A stretch of 10,131 nucleotides of DNA, from NCBI GenBank assembly GCA_946184215.1, contig CAMHER010000061.1, forward strand, positions 1 through 10,131, given 5' to 3'. Position 1 is the stretch's first letter. Each line of letters begins with the position of its first letter. The notes below the pieces were generated by a model. That model had not been told where the DNA came from. It worked only from the letters and a program-made list of their open reading frames with translations, and made no database searches. The DNA comes from an uncultured Clostridia bacterium (GTDB taxonomy: Bacteria; Bacillota; Clostridia; Oscillospirales; Oscillospiraceae). The position numbers were made by a program, and so were the translations under genes. Shown piece after piece: positions 5,960 through 10,131 of this stretch.

Positions 5960-6661
5960 ATGCTTCAACTTGCCATCTGTGACCGTTCATCGGAATACCG
6001 CCGTCAGCTGTCGGAGTTGCTGGAAGAAAGGCTGCAAACGATTGCCTCTGAAGTCGAGCTGTTCTCCTCTGCCGAGGAGCTGCTGCGCTATCTGAACGCC
6101 GGCTACGCGCCGGACATTGCCGTTCTCGGGATCTCGGACGAAGCCGAAAGCGCCGTCTCGCTGGCCGAGCAGCTGAATGTGCTCTCTCCCGCCTGCCGGA
6201 TCATCTTTGTCTCGGATGAGCTTCGCTTTGCAACCGAGGTCTACCGCGCCGACCACGTCTGGTTTCTTCTGCGCGGGGAGCTGGACAGCCGGATCGGACC
6301 GGCGCTGCGCAAGGCGCTCTCGTCTCTCGACAGCTTCCGCAGCCGGGGGATCGTGATACGTTCCCGCGCAAGGGCAAACTTCGTGCCGCTCGATGACGTG
6401 CTGTATGTTGAGCGCGTCTGCCGTCAGACGCTCGTCCGAACGGAGAAGGAGATTTTCTCCTCTTCCGAGCGTCCGAACAGGCTTCTCTCCGGCGGACTGT
6501 CGGATCAGTTCATCCACTGCCACCGCAGCTATTGGGTAAACAAGTCGCGCATCGAAGCGCTTGAACACGAGGATTTTGTTCTGACGAACGGTGAGCGCAT
6601 TCCCATCAGCCGCAGCCGCCGCGCTGCCGCGCGGGAGGCATTTTTTGACATCTCACGGTAG
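5960..6661 (+). CDS. Orphan LytTR-family response regulator with degenerate receiver
   Basis: A 233-residue transcription regulator with an N-terminal receiver-like domain (about 1-120) and a C-terminal LytTR DNA-binding domain (about 128-231). The LytTR domain shows DDVLYVERV (about 145-153), the hallmark HCHRSYWVNKSRI (about 186-198) and LTNGERIPISRSRR (about 208-221). In the receiver, the segment PDIAVLGIS has Gly57 where the phospho-acceptor Asp is expected (usual form DLVFLDI). The acidic pair is CDR rather than CDD/CDE, the conserved Thr is S85, and the conserved Lys of YLLKP is R105. Ordinary phosphorylation is therefore unlikely. The ATG has AGGGAGG (5946-5952) at 7 nt. No histidine kinase is adjacent, and the gene is monocistronic on the plus strand between its own promoter and terminator. 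Confidence 0.9.
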   Translation: MLQLAICDRSSEYRRQLSELLEERLQTIASEVELFSSAEELLRYLNAGYAPDIAVLGISDEAESAVSLAEQLNVLSPACRIIFVSDELRFATEVYRADHVWFLLRGELDSRIGPALRKALSSLDSFRSRGIVIRSRARANFVPLDDVLYVERVCRQTLVRTEKEIFSSSERPNRLLSGGLSDQFIHCHRSYWVNKSRIEALEHEDFVLTNGERIPISRSRRAAAREAFFDISR

Positions 6662-6669
6662 AAGCTTCA

Positions 6670-6697
6670 AGAGGACGCATCTGCGTCCTCTTTTTTT
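6670..6697 (+). terminator. Intrinsic terminator of the LytTR gene
   Basis: AGAGGACGC (6670-6678) pairs with GCGTCCTCT (6683-6691) around a tight ATCT loop. T6691-T6697 follow directly, 8 nt after the stop codon. The run of T overlaps the stop codon of the convergent trigger-factor-like gene. Read on the minus strand, the same stem has only a poor U-tract. Confidence 0.92.
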
Positions 6698-7683
6698 CAG
6701 AAGGTGTCGGCACTGTCGACGATCATGGCGCGGGCCTTGTCGCGGATCAGCCCAAAACGCAGCGTAGAGGCCCCGATCATTCCCAGCACCTCCGCGGGAG
6801 GAAGCTCGTACAGCGAAGCGATCTTCTCCAGCGCGGCGTCGAATTCTTCATCGCTGAGGGTGATGTTCTCGCGGCGCGCCACCGCGTCGATCAGCAGATC
6901 GATGCGCACCAGGTCGGTTGCCTGAGGCCGAAATTCCCCGCGCAGCTCCGCCTCGGTTTTCCCGGCCATGCGCAGATAAGCGGCAAAGCTCTCCTCCGCC
7001 AGTCTTTCCATGCTTTCGCTGCGTTTCTGCTCCGCGCGGCTGTCCAGGGCCTTTTCCAGCACACTGAACGCGTGATCGCCGCCTCCGCCCGGAAACAGCG
7101 CGGCAGCCAGAAGCTCGGTGATTTCTCCGGTGCTGCGGGCGCGCATATTGCCGGCGTTGAGTTCGTCGGAAACGGCAAGCGCCATATCCCACAGCGCAGC
7201 GTCGTCGTAGCCGCAGGACAGCTCATCATTTGCCCTGCGCAGAATCGCGTTCATATCCGCCAGCGTGCCAAATCCCGGGCGCTGCGCCACGTCCTCCAGC
7301 CGCTGCTGCACGAGGGCGTCGATCTTGCGGCTGATATAAGTCTCCGGAATGTCGGCCTCCATGGTCTCGGTCGCGGCCAGAAGCACCGGCAGATCCGGGC
7401 TCTCGTCCGCCGGGACATAGACCTCCAGCCCCAGATATTTCCCCAGCTTCACCTCCGGCGGCACAGCGGCGTCAAAGTCAAACGACAGTCCGCCCTCCGC
7501 CGTTTCCTCAAGGCGCGTTACCCGCACAAGAGCAAGCGCGCTCAGTTCTTTTTCTCTTCGGAAGAGCTCGATGCAGCCCTCCACAGCGGCATGTCCGCCG
7601 CCGTAGCGCGCGCAGTCTTCCTTTTCTGCCAGAATGGTGGCGCAGACGTCGCCGCCGGAAATCGAGCAGGACAGGATCTTCAT
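6697..7683 (-). CDS. Trigger-factor-like protein lacking ribosome-docking signature and PPIase domain
   Basis: A 328-residue protein distantly related to the chaperone trigger factor; exact function unknown. Residues about 68-91 (FDFDAAVPPEVKLGKYLGLE...) match the strand pair that ends the trigger-factor N-terminal domain. Residues about 110-132 (ADIPETYISRKIDALVQQRL) match the first helix of the C-terminal chaperone arm. The segment from about 225 to the end (AAYLRMAGKTEAELRGEFR, then RIDLLIDAVARRENITLSDEEFDAAL) matches the rest of the substrate cradle. Missing are the GFRxGK-type ribosome-binding loop and the whole FKBP-type PPIase domain; canonical trigger factor has about 430 residues. 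About 85 residues (137-222) appear inserted in the arm. The ATG at 7683 is chosen because GGAGGAG (7692-7698) is 8 nt upstream; an in-frame GTG at 7692 sits inside that site. It overlaps the Nif11-like gene by ATGA. Confidence 0.72.
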   Translation of the reverse strand: MKILSCSISGGDVCATILAEKEDCARYGGGHAAVEGCIELFRREKELSALALVRVTRLEETAEGGLSFDFDAAVPPEVKLGKYLGLEVYVPADESPDLPVLLAATETMEADIPETYISRKIDALVQQRLEDVAQRPGFGTLADMNAILRRANDELSCGYDDAALWDMALAVSDELNAGNMRARSTGEITELLAAALFPGGGGDHAFSVLEKALDSRAEQKRSESMERLAEESFAAYLRMAGKTEAELRGEFRPQATDLVRIDLLIDAVARRENITLSDEEFDAALEKIASLYELPPAEVLGMIGASTLRFGLIRDKARAMIVDSADTF

Positions 7684-8015
7684 TTCTTCCACTCCTCCCC
7701 GGCTCTCAGCACGTCCTCATCATATTCCCAGCCGTTGTCGAGCAGCCAGAAGCCCTCTTCTTCCTCGACGGAGGCAAAATATTCCTCGTCGCTCTGATGG
7801 AGGTGGCTGAGTTTCTTTCGCGTCTCATAGGCGCGCAGCTCACTGACGGTAAAGGCAAGCCCCAGCTCGCGGGCAATGGGGAGCAGCACCTCCTCGACCA
7901 GCGGCTCGCGGATCTCGAAGCTGCCGGGATAGGCGTCCAGCGCCTCCTTCACGCGCGTGCGGAGCGCCTCGTCTGTCTTATACTGTTCAAAAAACTTTTC
8001 GGCATTCTCGATCAT
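7680..8015 (-). CDS. Small Nif11-like domain protein
   Basis: A 111-residue acidic protein of unknown function. The first 70 residues resemble the Nif11 / nitrile-hydratase-leader-like domain: AEKFFEQYKTDEALRTRVKEAL (about 5-26) fits the EKFLExxxxDPELxxKLKxA helix, and LLPIARELGLAFTVSELRAYE (about 44-64) fits the LAxExGFxFTxEEL hallmark. An insertion of about 15 residues lies between them. The second half is acidic and aromatic (EEEEGFWLLDNGWEYDEDVL). There is no clear double-glycine cleavage site, no Cys/Ser/Thr-rich core peptide and no modification or export enzyme nearby, so a RiPP-precursor role is not supported. The ATG at 8015 follows GAGGG at about 7 nt. It is first in a two-gene operon and coupled by ATGA to the trigger-factor-like gene. 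Confidence 0.65.
   Translation of the reverse strand: MIENAEKFFEQYKTDEALRTRVKEALDAYPGSFEIREPLVEEVLLPIARELGLAFTVSELRAYETRKKLSHLHQSDEEYFASVEEEEGFWLLDNGWEYDEDVLRAGEEWKK
7692..7698 (-). promoter_or_regulatory. Ribosome binding site that fixes the start of the trigger-factor-like gene
   Basis: GGAGGAG on the minus strand is 8 nt before the ATG at 7683. It rules out the in-frame GTG at 7692, which would overlap it. The site lies within the last codons of the upstream Nif11-like gene. Confidence 0.75.
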
Positions 8016-8046
8016 ATTCGATCCCTCTTGTTATCGTGATGTCTCT

Positions 8047-8075
8047 ATTATAGGGGAATTGCGCTTTGATTGCAA
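8047..8075 (-). promoter_or_regulatory. Sigma-A promoter of the Nif11-like / trigger-factor-like operon
   Basis: On the minus strand, -35 TTGCAA (8070-8075) lies 17 nt from a perfect -10 TATAAT (8047-8052). Transcription is expected to begin near 8040, about 25 nt before the ATG at 8015. Confidence 0.82.
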
Positions 8076-8118
8076 GGCTTCCGCGCAAGCGCTTTCCCGT
8101 CTCCGGAATCCGGAATTC

Positions 8119-8151
8119 AAAACAGGGCACGGATGCTTCCGTGCCCTGTTT
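8119..8151 (-). terminator. Terminator of the YitT-family gene
   Basis: Arms 8120-8133 and 8138-8151 form a perfect 14-bp stem with a TGCT/AGCA loop. It begins 2 nt after the stop codon and ends in TTTT on the minus strand. It isolates the YitT gene from the promoter at 8047-8075. Confidence 0.85.
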
Positions 8152-8153
8152 GA

Positions 8154-9041
8154 TCACAGTCTCTTGAGAAAATTGCCGTAAACATGCACCTTGTCGCCCA
8201 CCACGACAAAGGCATTGGGATCGCAATGTGCGATGATACTGCGCAGACGCGTGATTTCATACTTGGAGATGATGACGTACAGCACCTCGCTGGGCTCGTC
8301 GGTATACGCGCCCACGCTGGCCCACTCCGTCACGCCGCGGTGCAGGCCGCGCAGGATCGCGTCAGCCAGCTCGTCCTTCCGCTTGGTGATGATCTTGACC
8401 TCGACGTTGATATTCTGAAAATGGAAATGGTCGAGGGCAAAGGAGCTGAGGAACGTGGAGATCATGGAGTAGATCACGACCCGCAGGTCAAACAGCACCG
8501 CATATGCGACAAACTGAGCGGCGTTGACGACGAGATAAAGCTGTCCCACGCCGGTCTCCCGTTTGCCCATCGCCATCATCAGCCCGATGATGTCAAGTCC
8601 GCCGCTGGATGAGCCGCAGCGCAGCACCAGTCCCAGCACCGAGCCCGTGATCAGGCTGCCGACGATCACGCTGCCGAGCATATCGTCCGGCAGAAGCGGC
8701 TTGACGGGAACGATCGCAAGAAAGATTGTCGAGAACGTTACGGCGATGATCGTCTTGACAAGCGTTCTGCGCCGCATCCGCTTCCAGGCGTACAGAAAAA
8801 TCGGGATGTTGAACACATAGTAGAGCACGCCCGCTATGTCAAAGTTAACAGAGATGCCGAGATACTCCACCAACAGCGTGCGGATCAGCTGGCAGACGCC
8901 CATCAGGCCGCCGGCGTAGATCCCCATAGGGACGATGAACATGTTCATGCCGATGGCATAGACGAATTCCAGCACGATGGTATAAAGGGTGATGAGGATC
9001 TCATGTGCCCACTCGTGCTTTTCCAGATACTCTCTTATCAT
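8154..9041 (-). CDS. YitT family membrane protein with C-terminal DUF2179 domain
   Basis: A 295-residue integral membrane protein; the family is widespread in Firmicutes and its transport substrate is not established. About five to six hydrophobic segments lie in the first 205 residues (roughly 14-35, 40-60, 68-85, 95-112, 122-141 and 168-200). They carry the family patterns GIYAGGLMGV (about 40-49) and the GSSSGGLDIIGL motif (about 143-154). A soluble DUF2179 domain follows (about 210-290), with VEVKIITKRKDELADAI and VYGNFLKRL near the end. The ATG at 9041 has AGAGGA about 7 nt upstream. No promoter fits into the 22 nt between the rplT terminator hairpin and this start, so transcription must come from further upstream, through the hairpin. 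Confidence 0.92.
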   Translation of the reverse strand: MIREYLEKHEWAHEILITLYTIVLEFVYAIGMNMFIVPMGIYAGGLMGVCQLIRTLLVEYLGISVNFDIAGVLYYVFNIPIFLYAWKRMRRRTLVKTIIAVTFSTIFLAIVPVKPLLPDDMLGSVIVGSLITGSVLGLVLRCGSSSGGLDIIGLMMAMGKRETGVGQLYLVVNAAQFVAYAVLFDLRVVIYSMISTFLSSFALDHFHFQNINVEVKIITKRKDELADAILRGLHRGVTEWASVGAYTDEPSEVLYVIISKYEITRLRSIIAHCDPNAFVVVGDKVHVYGNFLKRL

Positions 9042-9063
9042 GTCGTATCCTCTTCAGGCAGTC

Positions 9064-9099
9064 AAAATGCCGCTCGGCATAAGGAGAGCGGCATTTTTT
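9064..9099 (-). terminator. Hairpin after rplT, within the upstream region of the YitT gene
   Basis: AAAATGCCGCTC (9064-9075) pairs with GAGCGGCATTTT (9086-9097), 12 bp around a 10-nt loop. It ends 20 nt after the rplT stop on the minus strand and is flanked by A and T runs on both sides, so it could terminate in either direction. On the minus strand the T run is TTTT. It may be leaky and pass transcription into the YitT gene. Confidence 0.75.
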
Positions 9100-9119
9100 C
9101 AGATCTTTTGTTCTGTCCC

Positions 9120-9473
9120 TTACTTGGCAGCCTTGGCCAGCTCGCACAGAGCGGTGAAAGCGGCCGGATCGTGGATCGCGGTCTCGGAGAGCATCTTGCG
9201 GTTCATATCGACGCCCGCGAGCTTGAGGCCGTGCATGAAGGTGGAGTAGTTCATGCCGTTGAGCTTGCAGCCCGCGCTGATGCGGGTGATCCACAGGGAA
9301 CGGAAATCTCTCTTCTTCTGCTTGCGTCCGATATAAGCGTAACGGCCGGACTTCATGACCTGCTCGTTCGCCATCTTGAAATGACGGGACTTGTTGCCCC
9401 AGTAACCCTTTGCCAGGCCAAGCACCTTGCTTCTGTGCTTGCGGGTCATCATTGCGCCTTTAACTCTTGCCAT
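9120..9473 (-). CDS. rplT: 50S ribosomal protein L20
   Basis: A 117-residue primary rRNA-binding protein needed early in 50S assembly. MARVKGAMMTRKHRSKVLGLAKGYWG at the start and RDFRSLWITRISAGCKLNGMNYSTFMHGLK in the middle are diagnostic for L20. The length is normal. The ATG has AGGAGG (9482-9487) 8 nt upstream. It is the third gene of the conserved infC-rpmI-rplT operon, 30 nt after rpmI. L20 autoregulates this operon in both E. coli and B. subtilis. In B. subtilis control acts on the leader upstream of infC, which lies outside this window. Confidence 0.99.
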   Translation of the reverse strand: MARVKGAMMTRKHRSKVLGLAKGYWGNKSRHFKMANEQVMKSGRYAYIGRKQKKRDFRSLWITRISAGCKLNGMNYSTFMHGLKLAGVDMNRKMLSETAIHDPAAFTALCELAKAAK

Positions 9474-9503
9474 TTGTATATCCTCCTATTTACACGTCAG
9501 CCC

Positions 9504-9701
9504 TTATTTGTAAGGGATCATTTTCTTGATGGTAGCGGCGTTGGTCTTGTCGGCATAAGTCTCCGAACGCAGACGGCGGCAGCGCTTCGTATCTTTCTTC
9601 GTGAGGATATGGCTCTTGTAAGCGTGCGCACGCTTTACCTTACCGGTCTTGGTGAGATTGAATCTCTTCTTGGCACCGCTGTGTGTCTTCAGTTTAGGCA
9701 T
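9504..9701 (-). CDS. rpmI: 50S ribosomal protein L35
   Basis: A 65-residue basic large-subunit protein. MPKLKTHSGAKKRFNLTKTGK is the family signature, followed by the usual KRAHAYKSHILTKK and a C-terminal MIPY. The ATG has AAGGAG about 8 nt upstream. It sits between infC (56-nt gap) and rplT (30-nt gap). A small CAGG-TTTT-CCTG hairpin in the infC-rpmI gap is too weak to call as regulatory. Confidence 0.99.
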   Translation of the reverse strand: MPKLKTHSGAKKRFNLTKTGKVKRAHAYKSHILTKKDTKRCRRLRSETYADKTNAATIKKMIPYK

Positions 9702-9757
9702 GATCTTTACTCCTTTTCTGATTCAAACAGGAAAACCTGCTGGTTTACAACATTGAT

Positions 9758-10131
9758 TTACGCTTCGACCGTATCCCCGGTCCCTGCGGTTTCCTCCGCA
9801 GCAGTCTCCGCCTTGGGGGCTTTGGGCTTGCCGGGCTTTTTCGGCGCAGTCTGCGGTTTGGGTGAGAGGAACATCGACATATTGCGTCCCTCCAGCTTGG
9901 GCGCCTTATCCATATTCGCGATGTCGGCGCACTTGGCCGCAAAATCGCGCAGGATAACGCCGCCGATATCGGTATGGGCCATCTCTCTGCCGCGGAAGCG
10001 GACGGAGACCTTCAGGCGATTGCCCTCGGCAAGGAATTTCTGGCCGTTCTTCAGCTTCGTGTTGAAGTCGTTCGTATCGATGCTCGGAGACATACGGATC
10101 TCCTTGATCTCGATCACACGCTGGTTCTTCT
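9758..10131 (-). CDS. infC: Translation initiation factor IF-3, C-terminal part (5' end outside window)
   Basis: Binds the 30S subunit and enforces correct start-codon selection. The 123 visible complete codons include the end of the linker (KNQRVIEIKEIRMSPSID) and the whole C-terminal domain: HDFNTK-like NDFNTKLKNGQKFL, then KVSVRFRGREMAHTDIGG, and the closing APKLEGRNMSMFLSPKP. The N-terminal domain and start codon lie beyond position 10131. After the point where most IF-3 proteins end (about MFLSPK) there is an extra low-complexity Ala/Pro/Lys/Glu tail of about 31 residues (QTAPKKPGKPKAP...GDTVEA), ending in TAA. It is the first gene of the infC-rpmI-rplT operon. Confidence 0.98.
   Translation of the reverse strand, partial: KNQRVIEIKEIRMSPSIDTNDFNTKLKNGQKFLAEGNRLKVSVRFRGREMAHTDIGGVILRDFAAKCADIANMDKAPKLEGRNMSMFLSPKPQTAPKKPGKPKAPKAETAAEETAGTGDTVEA

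Noticed and set aside
8101..8118. Short tandem TCCGGAA repeat between the YitT terminator and the Nif11 operon promoter
   Set aside because: Only two imperfect copies; no relation to a known site.
1..10131. CRISPR arrays, tRNA or rRNA genes, insertion sequences, phage or toxin-antitoxin systems
   Set aside because: No spaced direct repeats, cloverleaf, transposase or phage-like protein was seen on either strand.

Overview
The window looks like ordinary chromosome from a GC-rich low-branching Firmicute, most likely a gut-type Clostridia of the Oscillospiraceae or a relative. This is an inference. It rests on AGGAGG-type ribosome binding sites, Firmicute-style housekeeping gene blocks (infC-rpmI-rplT, trmB, exoA), a YitT/DUF2179 membrane protein, a DUF1653 protein and a ferredoxin-tailed aldo/keto reductase. 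No transposase, phage gene, CRISPR array, tRNA or rRNA was seen. All genes but one lie on the minus strand, and no gene-free stretch exceeds about 210 bases.

Reading the minus strand from the right edge, the translation operon infC (cut by the window end), rpmI and rplT ends at a hairpin at 9064-9099. Only 22 bases later comes a YitT-family membrane protein, which ends in its own terminator. A sigma-A promoter (8047-8075) then drives a two-gene unit: a small Nif11-like protein and, coupled by an ATGA overlap, a protein with trigger-factor homology. That protein lacks the ribosome-docking signature and the PPIase domain.

The only plus-strand gene (5960-6661) is an orphan LytTR regulator. Its receiver domain has lost the phospho-acceptor aspartate. 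A strong extended -10 promoter lies upstream, and a terminator-like hairpin sits in the leader between promoter and ribosome binding site. A clear intrinsic terminator follows the gene.

Divergent from it is a redox unit on the minus strand: an aldo/keto reductase with two C-terminal [4Fe-4S] motifs, a flavodoxin-fold reductase with a compact four-cysteine motif, and a DUF1653 protein. A 20-bp hairpin closes the unit.

The last minus-strand operon starts at a promoter near 3597-3625 and runs trmB, exoA (exonuclease III), dusB-like dihydrouridine synthase, an ECF sigma factor and a zinc-finger anti-sigma factor that leaves the window at position 1. Most junctions overlap (GTGA or a 7-nt overlap), so tRNA modification, DNA repair and a stress-type sigma/anti-sigma switch are probably co-expressed.

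Most of the window is conventional. The parts most worth a second look are the Nif11/truncated trigger-factor pair and the LytTR gene with its pseudo-receiver and leader hairpin.
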